64,000 nucleotides of DNA from Sialis fuliginosa (lineage: Eukaryota > Arthropoda > Insecta > Megaloptera > Sialidae): NCBI GenBank assembly GCA_961205875.1, contig OY540816.1, forward strand, positions 20,594,701 through 20,658,700, written 5' to 3'. The translations under genes and the position numbers were made by a program. The notes under the pieces are model-generated. The model made no database searches and was not told the DNA's origin. It saw only the letters and a list, made by a program, of their open reading frames with translations. This document shows, piece by piece, positions 54,959 through 60,300 of this stretch. The first letter of the stretch is position 1. Each line of letters starts with the position of its first letter.

Positions 54959-57900
54959 CCCTGAATCCTTGTCACACGCATAACTCATGAACCACTGAAC
55001 CGATATTAATGAAATTTGGTTGAGTTTGGCTTGAGGACGGCCCCATTTCAAAATCGTGTGTAAGGGGGAGAGGTGAAAGATTTATCTCAATATGTTTTAA
55101 AAAATCGTAATTTGTTTTTTTTTTATTTGACATATTAAATGTCATTTTGACGTTTGTATAGCAGAAAAATTTAGATTAAGATTGACATTGTAAAAAATTT
55201 AAAAATATACGAAAAAATATTCAGGTGCGTATTAAAAAAGAAAAAAATAGATAATGCCGATATTACAAGAAAATTATTAACACTTTACCGCACTTAAAAA
55301 AGATTTCAAAATTGTAATGTATTATATGTTAATTAACTATGGAATATAAGGAAATCAATGATGCTTTAATGCTTTAAATATTACAACATACTTTCAAATG
55401 TTATTTTTACATGTTCCAAAACCACTAGGTTTTAATTTCTAAAATAAGTTCTTGCAAATTGTTAAAAAGTTGCAGAACATAGAATGCTTTGGATTGTTTT
55501 ACAAGTTTAATAATTTCATTTTGATATTTGATAATTCTTAATGACTAAAGTTTGAACTTTTGAAGTAAGTTGTAGTATTAAAAATAGCTTCCACGGAGTT
55601 AGTACCTCTTAAAATTGTTAATTATCAAAAACAAATGTTTGTATTTAAATTCAAATTGAAAAAAAAATAATCAGTTTTCGTTTACGAGTGACAACACCTA
55701 ACTTTAGTTTTTTATATGTGGCACAAAGTTGGCTATGATATCTTTTAAAATCTGCTTTTCAACGAAAATTATTTCGAATTTAAGTTACCAAATTTCCCGG
55801 AAATTCCCGGAAGAAAACACTATAAATTATTAAATTGTTAACATGAAATGTAATGATATTAAATGTATGTGTTAAATTAAGCTATTACACATCTGCTCTC
55901 ATTACTTTTTCAATTAATCTGGCTCTAGTAGAGTATTCTAAAAGCTTTCTAATGTAAGGTAGGTACCCACCATATTAATTATGCCAGAAATAGCGCGTAA
56001 TTATCTATTATAATACATGTAATATGTATAATGTATTATAGTGTAAAGTAATTTCTGTTGGAACATTAAAATTCTCCATTTTCTTTCTTTAATACTTTCT
56101 TTTATGTGTTAGTTATCCAACAATTTATGATTTTTTAATATTGCAAGTCAGTGACGTAGTAAGAAAAATGAAGAGACATTTTTTTAAAACTCTTCTAGTA
56201 TGAATAAAATCAACTTTTTTTTAAATGCAATATTTAGTACGAAAAGAGTCTAACTGAATTTTATTTTTAACTTTTTAGTCGGTTTTTAAAAGGCAAATTA
56301 TTTTAAAAAAAAATTGTTTATATATTTTTTACATTGTTTCAAATTTGACGATTCTTTCTTTTATATCTTTTGTGTCGTAGTACTTATCATTTTGTAATCA
56401 TTAACAAGTGTCCATCACTGCGTGCTCATTACTGGTTTTACTTTATCCATTACTGGAAAAAAAACATAAACACAATAAAAGGCTATAATTAAAAAAAAAC
56501 AATATTTCCGGAATTTGGTAATTAAATTGATTAAATAAAAAGTTACTTGTTTATTAGTAACATGAGTTCATGAGAAATAAAAAAAGAAGCCTGTCAATCA
56601 TAAAACATTAATTCTTGCTCTTATAGCAGCCATAACTAGTGCCTATCTGTTAAATTAATTTTATTGGTATACCCAGTAGCCAAGAGTCCACTCTAAGATC
56701 ATCATAGAAGCTTTATAAAGCTTTCGTTATCTCAATACTTATCCCTCAGTTTTATAACCGATGTTTAAAAATACTTGCATAAAATTAACCACGATTAGTT
56801 AATCAGTTGTTTTCAAACCATGATTAATGTTAATTCTAAACTTAATTTCGATTTGTAAATGAACAATTCACTAAATATGATCATTTTTTATCTTTTGATT
56901 GTTTTTTAGAATTATCGTAATAATGGTTTTAAAACAACTGATTAACTAATCATGATTAATTTTGCTTTATGTAACCCAAGGTCACAATGTTAAATAAAAT
57001 CAAGGCAGTCGTAAAATATTGAAACAAATCCAAGAAATACGCTGAATCTAATTGGGTACATAAATATTACATTTGCTCGTTTATTTTCATAGTGAAATTA
57101 CCTGAATCTAATGGAATTTCGAGATTTCCTATAGAAAATTACGCTGTATATGCGTTTACTAAACCACAAATGTGTCTATTCAGAACTTATTCACAATGTA
57201 ACTAATTAGGGAAAATCTGAGGTTGGTAGTCATGGAGAACTACATGAATTAACTTCTCGACACGTGTTTGTGTCAAGCTGGATTTGTTCTTTCTTGGAAT
57301 TGTTGTCAGATGAAGCTATAGAAAGTCAGTTAAATTTTTTCCAATCGATAATTGAAATTCAGTAATTTCTGTTGCTAATTGTAAGAATTTAACGTTAAAA
57401 CCTTTCGAGTGGATATTTAATAATAATTAATTATTTATTTTTGTTGGTGTTTATGTATTTTTGTTATAAATATTTAAGAAGAGGAGCGGGTAAACTTGAA
57501 GAATATAATTAAAAATCAACACTGATTTTATAAGCTAGATTTTTCTTATGGTCCAAATATTATTTCACAAATAATTTTTTTCTCAAAATTGTGTTTTTAA
57601 CCCTTATATAATAGAAACGATATCTACAGAATGGTCAGTCTGATCGTTATGAAAATTTTAGAAGGCATCCACTACTACTTATTAACTAGAATTTTTGATT
57701 AAAAATTTTTTTAATATGTTGAAAATTAAAATTATTTTTTTATTATTAAAAAGCATTTCCATTTCTATATATTTAAAAATATATTTACAATAGTTAGCAA
57801 AGAAATTTTATATCTATACAATTTCCCAACTAGAAAAAAATCGAGGGGGGATACATTTTTTTGTTGTAATTATTAATTTTCATTTTTAATCTATTAAAAT

Positions 57901-59181
57901 TGTTAAATCAATAATATTGACGCATTCAGGGGGAAGGGGTCTAATTTCTACCCCCCCCCCCTCATGGGTGCGTAATTGTATCTACATATATAAAATGATA
58001 ACACACATAAAATGCAAAATCTTTATTATTTCTAGGAAACTTTTATTTGGAAAAATCTATAAAATAAATATGTGAGAGGTATTTATTATTCTTTTGTTAA
58101 GAAAGGAAAATTCTTGAAAAACACTTTTTTTGCATTTCAAAGTTTCAATCCTCTTAAATCAGTTGATCTTTTTTTATCCTTCTTACAATTAGATAAATAT
58201 GTTTATTTTTGAAGAAAAATGTTATATTTATTTTTCATACATTTACGTAAAGAAATATTTGATTTTAAATTAGTATAGTTTAGACTTACTTGTAAAGCTG
58301 AGTTAGGTTCAGCATGCAGTATCTGTTCGGGGTGTGGGGGGTAGAGCTGAGCCACGCACATAACTGCCTCGTTGCAAAATTTGAGCCCCATGACTTCTTC
58401 ATCCTCTCGACCGTATCTAGAAAAACAAACATGATTTTATAATACACTTACCCCCCCTAAATGTCTAAAAGAATTGAACATTGGAAACTATAGTTTTCAC
58501 GTTCAGGACGGTATCAAGTGATAATGTAAAAACATCTTTTACGCCTAGACCGCGCCCTCAATCCCCCTCCCACCATTAAGTCGTCAATTGTTTAAAATAC
58601 AGTAGAACTGTAATTGTTTATAATAGGAATGATGCCAGTAACAAAGTATCATTGAAATTATGATTTTAAATAATGAAATAGGTTAAAAAGATTCTAAAAA
58701 ATGTATTTATTTTTATATTAAAAGCGAGTTTAATATGATTTTTGTTATTAAGAAAGAACAAAATGTGAGAACGATGTCGTTATCTCAACAATATTCATCA
58801 TTTTGTTCTTTCTTAATAGCCTGACGATGATTCTGTGAATCGAAAGGTTGCGAATACTTATCTTTAATAAATTTTGATAAACAAGTAGTGTTTATTTAAA
58901 ATATTTGTAATATATGTATAAAATAATTGGAGGGAAATGACTTAGCCTCCCTCCTCAGTTGTTAAGGTAGGTTATTAGTTATTAAATTAAGTAATTTGTT
59001 GTGGCATGATAGTTACCTGAACGTGAGTGTAATCTGCCCGAAGACTTTCCGGTTTTCGACGTACTCCGGGTCGACAAGTAACACGCCTTGGAGTCGGTCT
59101 ATGTGTCCTCCTGAGACCACTAGGTCTCTGGAGCTTACGTAAAGGGTTAGCTTGTTGTTGGGTGATGACTTCTTGAACACT
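7478..59181 (-). CDS. Arrestin-family gene, nine visible coding exons, N terminus beyond the window or unseen
   Basis: Arrestins bind activated, phosphorylated G-protein-coupled receptors and uncouple or internalise them. Coding exons in transcript order: 59181-59017, 58416-58290, 38702-38555, 21253-21026, 19673-19387, 18881-18480, 11435-11130, 8961-8722, 8023-7478. Every junction is GT-AG and phases match across all of them (2448 in-frame bases plus one leading base). The product has an arrestin N domain, a linker of about 220 residues, a C domain and a tail of about 200 residues. The closest family known to me is the insect CG32683/'lateral-eye arrestin' group rather than Arr1, Arr2 or kurtz. 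The first exon, with the ATG, is not seen. An in-frame TGA at 8773-8775 interrupts the frame. Introns total about 50 kb and are packed with repeats. Confidence 0.88.
8024..8721 (-). other. Arrestin intron H-I
   Basis: About 700 bases, AT-rich, with no repeat family that I could match elsewhere in the window. Confidence 0.6.
8722..8961 (-). CDS. Arrestin exon H: last C-domain strand, with in-frame TGA
   Basis: 80 codons. Begins VSLKLPFTLMH, the last arrestin strand (VxVELPFxLMHP), then a Lys/Asp-rich tail (KRPAAEANSDTKDDDKGGT). After that a TGA stands at 8773-8775 in frame, followed in the same frame by DREKELTDDKLNQPPHT and a consensus donor ACA|gtaagt (phase 0). The exon therefore looks built to continue into the tail exon. 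If TGA is a true stop the protein ends here, just past the C domain. Confidence 0.88.
9054..9718. mobile_element. hAT-like non-autonomous element
   Basis: Termini cagcggttcttaaac (from 9064) and gtttggtgaccgctg (to 9710) are imperfect inverted repeats of the hAT type common in insects; similarity extends a few bases outward (gttttaga / tctaaac). The interior is low in coding potential and contains the 110-base repeat also found at 47473-47583. No exact target duplication was found. Confidence 0.55.
9404..9513 (+). repeat. Interspersed repeat, 110 bases
   Basis: aagtaatttttcccatgtta through ttgatccaaagctaa; near-identical to 47473-47583, including the central caccgtccacaggtttgatc. It includes the short inverted pair cccatgttaatcaaatggg. 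Confidence 0.7.
11130..11435 (-). CDS. Arrestin exon G: C-domain core and gate loop
   Basis: 102 codons. VFIVQHVDVCMFSNGKFKNV continues the C domain; then come a Cys-rich DGCPVCPGNMLHKCFRL, the gate-loop region NWIALEDSYSKSGTCLASTV and VFAIYVSYYVKIKLVVG, matching arrestin xxxADIxLFSxxxY..., LALDGxLKHEDTNLASST and ILGIxVSYxVKVKLVVS. The acidic residues of the usual HEDTNLAS segment are replaced (SKSGTCLAS). Acceptor acattttcag, donor GAG|gtgagt, phase 0. Confidence 0.93.
11465..12206 (+). mobile_element. Repeat element with 12-bp inverted ends (family C)
   Basis: Begins actttcttatac and ends gtataagaaagt. The first 250 bases recur at about 22890-23100 and 59467-59670 (shared gctgtaacttaaatacgac, aaatcgtagaagggtga), and related sequence lies inverted at about 37000-37430. 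Its right end abuts three copies of TTAGG (12180-12195), too few to call telomeric. Confidence 0.55.
13540..13709 (-). mobile_element. Helitron-like 5' end fragment
   Basis: On the minus strand it starts A|TCCATACTAATATTATAA at 13709 and continues with the cagacagacag tract and the gaaaccgatattgatgaaatttggcag-type block found in insect Helitron-like repeats. The 3' CTAG end was not found. Confidence 0.5.
13930..14185. repeat. Degenerate short tandem repeat (atatccgtatccgaa)
   Basis: Many imperfect copies of ccgtatccgaaac and ccatatccgaa over about 250 bases. Confidence 0.6.
15198..15930. mobile_element. Palindromic foldback element, copy 1
   Basis: Two arms of about 360 bases are near-perfect reverse complements, meeting near 15570. 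The left arm starts tctacgtcttattttcttg and contains actgcaggaaatttcac; the right arm ends in cgattaaaatacaag and then a gaca microsatellite replaces the last 20 bases. The symmetry explains the near-identical open frames on both strands. A second, complete copy is at 46564-47311. Confidence 0.85.
16455..16575. repeat. Tandem repeat, unit about 26 bp
   Basis: About five imperfect copies of a unit built on ttgagactaatcaatttcaaa. Confidence 0.7.
17664..18271 (+). mobile_element. Helitron-like repeat flanked by 25-bp direct repeats
   Basis: Helitron-like start A|TCCATACTAATATTATAA at 17688 followed by the tgtctgtctttctgtctctc tract and the ctgaaccgatcttgatgaaa block. Two related units of about 175 bp follow (agggttgtaattggtt near 17931 and 18106). 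The segment is bracketed by a 25-base direct repeat (tggtttactattttctataa and five more bases) at 17664-17688 and 18247-18271. Confidence 0.55.
18480..18881 (-). CDS. Arrestin exon F: His/Glu linker and start of C domain
   Basis: 134 codons. The first 80 residues form a linker with a His/Glu-rich repeat-like segment (HGEELHTDEIHGEESHAELH). The last 45 match the start of the arrestin C domain: KSFMMSDGSVELEGTLDKAI, YSHGEDVQVFVDIRNRSRKT and VKRIK, equivalent to HFLMSDxxLxLEASLDKExYxHGExxxVxVxVxNNSxKTVKKIK. Acceptor ctaaccag, donor AAG|gtaaaa, phase 0 on both sides. Confidence 0.9.
18882..19386 (-). other. Arrestin intron E-F
   Basis: About 500 bases; a microsatellite-like tcagtcagtctgtctgtcag at 19187-19206 and no other feature seen. 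Confidence 0.6.
19387..19673 (-). CDS. Arrestin exon E: charged linker
   Basis: Encodes 95 residues rich in Lys, Glu, Asp and Ser (for instance KRSKHELKNELTRYDILDEA, and an acidic EPDEDKENEDWKK near the end). No arrestin fold is recognisable; it is expected to be disordered. It is open in the required frame, starts after ttatttcgttag in phase 1, and ends GAG|gtttga in phase 0, which joins the flanking exons correctly. Evidence for coding is the frame, phase fit and GC content. Confidence 0.75.
19962..20265. mobile_element. MITE, TAA target site, truncated copy
   Basis: Begins TAA|tgtccggtattataaa at 19962 and matches in inverted orientation the complete copy at 34573-34886. The far end is lost after caaatttgctacaat. 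Confidence 0.7.
20642..21001. mobile_element. hAT-like MITE with 8-bp target duplication, beside exon D
   Basis: Termini catgggcgccgg and ccggcgcccatg are perfect inverted repeats; the target duplication gatatgtc stands at 20634-20641 and 21002-21009. Subterminal ggggggtgca is also inverted. 360 bp, no coding capacity. It lies 16 bases from the splice donor of exon D. Confidence 0.92.
21026..21253 (-). CDS. Arrestin exon D: end of N domain and start of linker
   Basis: Encodes AERSDEKLYKRATVRMGLRV and VQRACAPPSPS, then a Gln/Ser/Pro-rich stretch (FQQQQVLAVPAES) and KKITLFGTKSANTTE. The TVRMGLR segment corresponds to the conserved polar-core Arg strand of arrestins (SxVRLxIRKVQ). In ordinary arrestins the hinge and C domain follow within about a dozen residues; here a long linker begins instead. 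The donor GAAG|gttttata is weak and lies only 17 bases from the target duplication of a hAT-like insertion. Confidence 0.9.
21306..22195 (+). repeat. Interspersed repeat family B, about 0.9 kb
   Basis: Contains a tandemly doubled 165-bp unit (aagtaaatgcacagt..., at about 21317 and 21488) and ends gatattcgaggaagcaaaatg. Other copies: 61905-62660 (+), 54762-55230 (-), 44488-44790 (-), 48746-49060 (partial), 42690-42775 (-), 9011-9053. All share aaacggaaagatcaattt and acgatcacaaagctt. Confidence 0.75.
24199..24480 (+). mobile_element. Complete small Helitron
   Basis: Begins TCTATATGTATAAAG after A (24198) and ends ...CATCTAG before T (24481), i.e. inserted between A and T. A 3' hairpin acgcgg-gcgaag-ccgcgt lies at 24451-24468, 12 bases before CTAG. 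282 bp, non-autonomous. The termini fit the Helitron rules exactly. Confidence 0.82.
25059..25531. mobile_element. MITE with aataggcatgat ends
   Basis: Left end ataggcatgatgatac and right end gtatcatgcctatt are inverted repeats. A partial inverted copy of its right 130 bases is at 58615-58745. No coding capacity. Confidence 0.65.
28564..29064. mobile_element. MITE family G, copy 1
   Basis: Inverted ends taaggcggatattacacta and tagtgtaatagccgcctaa (24 bases, one mismatch), 501 bp, followed inside by tandem-like catcaaagaaatatgat palindromes. Copy 2 at 35442-35953 is about 95% identical by eye. Target duplication not resolved. Confidence 0.82.
29615..30115 (-). mobile_element. Helitron-like element, 3' end on the minus strand
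   Basis: Minus-strand 3' terminus ...ataccagCTAG|T at 29615-29618. The region 29866-30090 (cttccacgttccgaaggaaa..., accttcaaaacgtaaag) recurs at 60911-61080. The 5' end was not fixed. Confidence 0.5.
31030..31297 (+). mobile_element. Helitron-like 3' end
   Basis: Hairpin cgcgg-gcgaaa-ccgcg at 31270-31286 and CTAG|T at 31294-31297; upstream block ataactactggatcgattga. The start is uncertain. Confidence 0.55.
32925..33735. repeat. Tandem repeat, unit about 122 bp, interrupted
   Basis: Units share tcttcccgtcacctccacca (32966, 33462, 33582, 33705) and atcttcgatatttaatt. An unrelated 250-base stretch (33120-33370) splits the array. The open frame at 33543-33749 is repeat-borne. Confidence 0.75.
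34573..34886. mobile_element. MITE, PIF/Harbinger-like, TAA duplication
   Basis: Inverted ends of about 40 bases (tgtccggtatcataaagga / tcctttataataccggaca) flanked by TAA at 34570-34572 and 34887-34889. 314 bp. A 3-bp TWA duplication is the hallmark of PIF/Harbinger; the superfamily is inferred. Confidence 0.8.
35442..35953. mobile_element. MITE family G, copy 2
   Basis: Ends taaggcggctattacacta and tagtgtaatagccacctaa; about 512 bp, matches 28564-29064 throughout. It also carries atatgatcaaatctttgtta, missing from copy 1. Confidence 0.82.
35995..36050 (+). mobile_element. Helitron 3' remnant
   Basis: ccgactatcataacagaaat followed by gatgcgggtaacagCTAG|T (CTAG at 36047-36050). The same block occurs at 26930 and 53637. 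Confidence 0.5.
37434..37778. mobile_element. MITE, agggcttcgaaccg ends
   Basis: Perfect 14-base inverted ends agggcttcgaaccg / cggttcgaagccct with a ttcggttttcggtt-rich interior on both sides. 345 bp. Looks hAT-like; an exact 8-bp duplication was not found. Confidence 0.75.
38163..38299 (+). repeat. Repeat with hammerhead-ribozyme-like core
   Basis: CCGATGA (38227-38233), GAAAC (38247-38251) and GTC (38256-38258) stand in hammerhead order; stem I arms cggtttggtc (38204-38213) and gaccaaatcg (38267-38276) pair over 10 bp. Related copies are inside 41046-41476. Similar minimal motifs are known from Penelope-like elements. Confidence 0.6.
38555..38702 (-). CDS. Arrestin exon C: N-domain strands
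   Basis: Encodes DALIKRLGPNAYPFTMEITP and then APPSVQLVPAKEYRGAPIGT plus SYDIRAFM. It corresponds to the arrestin block LxxRLGxxAYPFxFxxxxxxPxSVxLQPxPxDxGxxxGVxYxLRAY. Acceptor tttgttacag, donor ATGG|gtaagt (phase 1). It sits alone between introns of about 17 kb and 20 kb. Confidence 0.92.
38858..39124. mobile_element. hAT-like MITE with 8-bp duplication
   Basis: Ends tagggtgaccagg / ctggtcaccctA inverted; duplication ttctcgag at 38850-38857 and 39125-39132. 267 bp. It lies 155 bases from exon C on the upstream side. Confidence 0.9.
40440..40625 (+). repeat. Family D MITE fragment
   Basis: Matches the right part of 45158-45655 (gccgattgtcatcaaatcac ... actggtgccagtac). Other fragments: 27654-28090, 50848-51200 (-), 53026-53345, 56330-56645 (-). 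Confidence 0.7.
41046..41476. mobile_element. Foldback repeat with hammerhead-like cores
   Basis: Outer arms aggcttccgcggtgatcttg and caagatcaccgcggaagcct are inverted, about 55 bases long including cttggcttctggg. Inside are two related 130-190-base units, each with a hammerhead-like core: CTGAAGA at 41113-41119 with gtcc...gtgac, and AATGATG...GACGAAACGTTGG near 41373-41406. Confidence 0.75.
41958..41997. repeat. Perfect 16-bp stem hairpin
   Basis: gtttttgacggtacga (41958-41973), eight-base loop, tcgtaccgtcaaaaac (41982-41997). GC-richer than its surroundings; probably the merged ends of a small repeat. Confidence 0.8.
43006..43660. repeat. Tandem repeat, unit 196 bp, about 3.3 copies
   Basis: Unit starts ttggatatttttttattt and includes caacaccgctgccactg, ctcatacatctactcatcgc and cttgaaaacctgtcgtattt. 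Copies start at 43006, 43202 and 43398 (spacing 196 both times), then 43609 (partial). Confidence 0.9.
44026..44244. mobile_element. hAT-like MITE with 8-bp duplication
   Basis: Perfect inverted ends cagggccgtaactac / gtagttacggccctg; duplication ctagcgga at 44018-44025 and 44245-44252. 219 bp. Confidence 0.93.
44266..44469. mobile_element. Second hAT-like MITE with 8-bp duplication
   Basis: Ends cagcggtttttaaac / gttaagattcgctg; duplication ttctatag at 44258-44265 and 44470-44477. 204 bp; gggatccgtggaccctt near its right end. Confidence 0.9.
45158..45655. mobile_element. MITE family D, complete copy, TA target
   Basis: Ends TA|CTGGCACCAGT at 45156 and ACTGGTGCCAG|TA to 45657: perfect 11-base inverted ends with a TA duplication, as in the Tc1/mariner group. 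498 bp, no coding capacity. At least five fragments of the family are in the window. Confidence 0.82.
46564..47311. mobile_element. Palindromic foldback element, copy 2 (complete)
   Basis: tctacgtcttattttcttg at the left and caagaaaataagacgtaga at the right; arms of about 365 bases pair almost perfectly around 46937. A further half-arm (47312-47470) follows with the same ctttgagaggctata block, so the locus holds one and a half elements. Confidence 0.88.
47473..47583 (+). repeat. Interspersed repeat, 110 bases, copy 2
   Basis: Near-identical to 9404-9513 (caatttttcccatg..., cgccgtccacaggtttgatc). It directly follows the extra half-arm of the foldback element. Confidence 0.7.
51868..52229. mobile_element. 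MITE with inverted ends of about 80 bp
   Basis: Left acataggaaatttaacatgg and right ccatgttaaattccctatgt; pairing continues through agaagtgttgtagtaacc and its complement to the attggtgc block. 362 bp, no coding capacity. Confidence 0.85.
52291..52490 (+). mobile_element. Helitron-like 5' end fragment
   Basis: Starts TCTATATATAAAAAAATGAA with ttgtatgaggcttatagact and accgatttcaatgcggtttt. Related pieces: 38310-38455 (+), 50190-50260 (+), 63590-63741 (-, starting at 63741). Confidence 0.5.
53431..54100 (+). mobile_element. Helitron-like repeat interrupted by a MITE
   Basis: Starts A|TCCATACTAATTCAAAAG with the ctgaaccgatcttggtgat block; split by the MITE at 53678-54064 and resumes with catatgaacgaagccgtgag, ending near gtaacagcaagt where other copies have gtaacagctagt. 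Confidence 0.6.
53678..54064. mobile_element. TA-flanked MITE nested in a Helitron-like repeat
   Basis: Ends TA|CAGTCGCCTGCA (TA 53676-53677) and TGCAGGTGACTG|TA (54065-54066). 387 bp. Parts of its interior (tgccacaaaatttacgta, caaatatatatgagtacta) recur inverted at about 34300-34545. Confidence 0.82.
54905..54960. repeat. Microsatellite (TG)n then (TGTC)n
   Basis: gtgtgtgtgtgtgtg followed by seven tgtc units, inside a minus-strand family B copy where other copies have shorter cagacagacag tracts. Confidence 0.9.
58290..58416 (-). CDS. Arrestin exon B: finger-loop exon
   Basis: Encodes YGREDEEVMGLKFCNEAVMC followed by AQLYPPHPEQIL. YGREDxxVxGLxF is the arrestin finger-loop motif that inserts into the receptor core and is almost invariant in the family. 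Acceptor tttttctag, donor CAA|gtaagt, phase 0 at the 3' end. Confidence 0.92.
58417..59016 (-). other. Arrestin intron A-B
   Basis: About 600 bases. Contains a partial inverted MITE copy (58615-58745), a 16-bp-stem hairpin (58752-58817) and a second type of hammerhead-like core (58821-58851). Confidence 0.65.
58752..58860 (+). repeat. Hairpin plus hammerhead-like core (second type)
   Basis: aagaaagaacaaaatg (58752) pairs with cattttgttctttctt (to 58817). Then CTGACGA (58821-58827), stem gattc-tgt-gaatc (58829-58841) and GAAA (58842-58845), the hammerhead order, but no clear GTC cleavage triplet follows. Confidence 0.5.
59017..59181 (-). CDS. Arrestin exon A: start of N domain
   Basis: Encodes VFKKSSPNNKLTLYVSSRDL, then SGGHIDRLQGVLLVDPEY and VFGQITLTFR. 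This matches the first strands of the arrestin N domain (VFKKxSPNxKLTLYLGKRDF ... VDGVVLVDPEYLKxRKVFVQL), including the basic pair KK that serves as phosphate sensor in arrestins. The acceptor is ctgtcaacag; one base (A) completes an Arg codon from the missing upstream exon. The donor is AG|gtaact, phase 2. The upstream exon would hold only the initiator Met and a few residues. Confidence 0.9.
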
Positions 59182-59671
59182 CTGTTGACAGAATTAAATA
59201 TTATTAAATAATTATTATAAATATTACCAAACGTTATATAATATAATAAAATTTGTATTGATTTTAAATCATAAATTAAGGATTCTTATGATGTAAATAT
59301 TGTAAGTTTAAAATTTCAAAACAATAGCTAAATATTTATAATATATTATTAATTTTTATACAAAAATATTAATTAGAAATTTTTCTTAATACGTGTCTGA
59401 TTATTTTTTAGTATATTTTTATTTTTTTAACAATTTCAATCTTAAAAATGTAGATACATAATTTTTGCTTTCTTATACGTATATGAAATATACATATAAG
59501 TAAGTTTTTTGATGGAATTATCTGACTGTTTTCGCCATGATGTCTGTGAGTCGGTCTGTCTGTCTGTAGACGCTGTAACTTAAATACGACAAATCGTAGA
59601 AGGGTGAAATTTAAAATTTAAGATTGGTTTTTGTCTACGAAGAAAACCTATTTTTGAAAATGATCTTTATT

Positions 59672-60300
59672 TTATTAATTTGTTAATATTACGTATAAGA
59701 AAGTCCGGTGGCTCCCATGGCAGATATTTTAAGAAATTCAAATAATTTATGTCCTATTCATTTTTATTCTATATTCTTTTATTAATTTGTTAGTATTACG
59801 TATAAGAAAGTCCGGTGGCTCCCATGGCAGATATTTTAATAAGAAATTTAAATAATTTATGTCTTATTCATTTTTATTCTATATTCTTTTATTAATTTGT
59901 TAGTATTACGTATAAGAAAGTCCGGTAGCTCCCATGGCAGATATTTTAATAAGAAATTTAAATAATTTATGTCTTATTCATTTTTATTCTATATTCTTTT
60001 ATTAATTTGTTAGTATTACGTATAAGAAAGTTCGGTGGCTCCCATGGCAGATATTTTAATAAGAAATTCAAATAATTTATGTCCAATTCATTGTTATTAT
60101 ATATTCTTTCATTCTTTCTTTTATTAATTTGTTAGTATTACGTATAAGAAAGTCCGGTGGCTCCCATGCCAGATATTTTAATAAGAAATTTAAATAATTT
60201 ATGTCCTATTCATTTTTATTCTATATTCTTTCATTCTTTCTTTTATTAATTTGTTAGTATTACGTATAAGAAAGTCCCATGGCAGATATTTTAATAAAAA
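59672..60300. repeat. Tandem array, unit 106-122 bp, about six copies
   Basis: Each unit has ttattaatttgttagtatta, cgtataagaaagtccggtgg, ctcccatggcagatatttta and tttatgtcctattcattttt. Starts near 59672, 59778, 59888, 59998, 60120 and 60242. It continues directly from the right end of the family C element. Confidence 0.9.

Larger units (their letters stand above)
38703..58289 (-). other. Arrestin intron B-C (19.6 kb)
   Basis: No gene recognised. Delimited content: hAT-like MITEs at 38858-39124, 44026-44244 and 44266-44469; foldbacks 41046-41476 and 46564-47311; a perfect hairpin at 41958-41997; a 196-bp tandem array (43006-43660); TA-flanked MITEs 45158-45655 and 53678-54064; a MITE at 51868-52229; family B and D fragments; a TG/TGTC microsatellite at 54905-54960; and poly-C near 57950. 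39240-40430 and 57000-57940 are AT-rich with nothing delimited. Confidence 0.6.

Noticed and set aside
54830-55051. Frame with runs of Asp-Arg-Gln-Thr and His-Thr
   Set aside because: Created by the TGTC/TG microsatellite inside a family B repeat.
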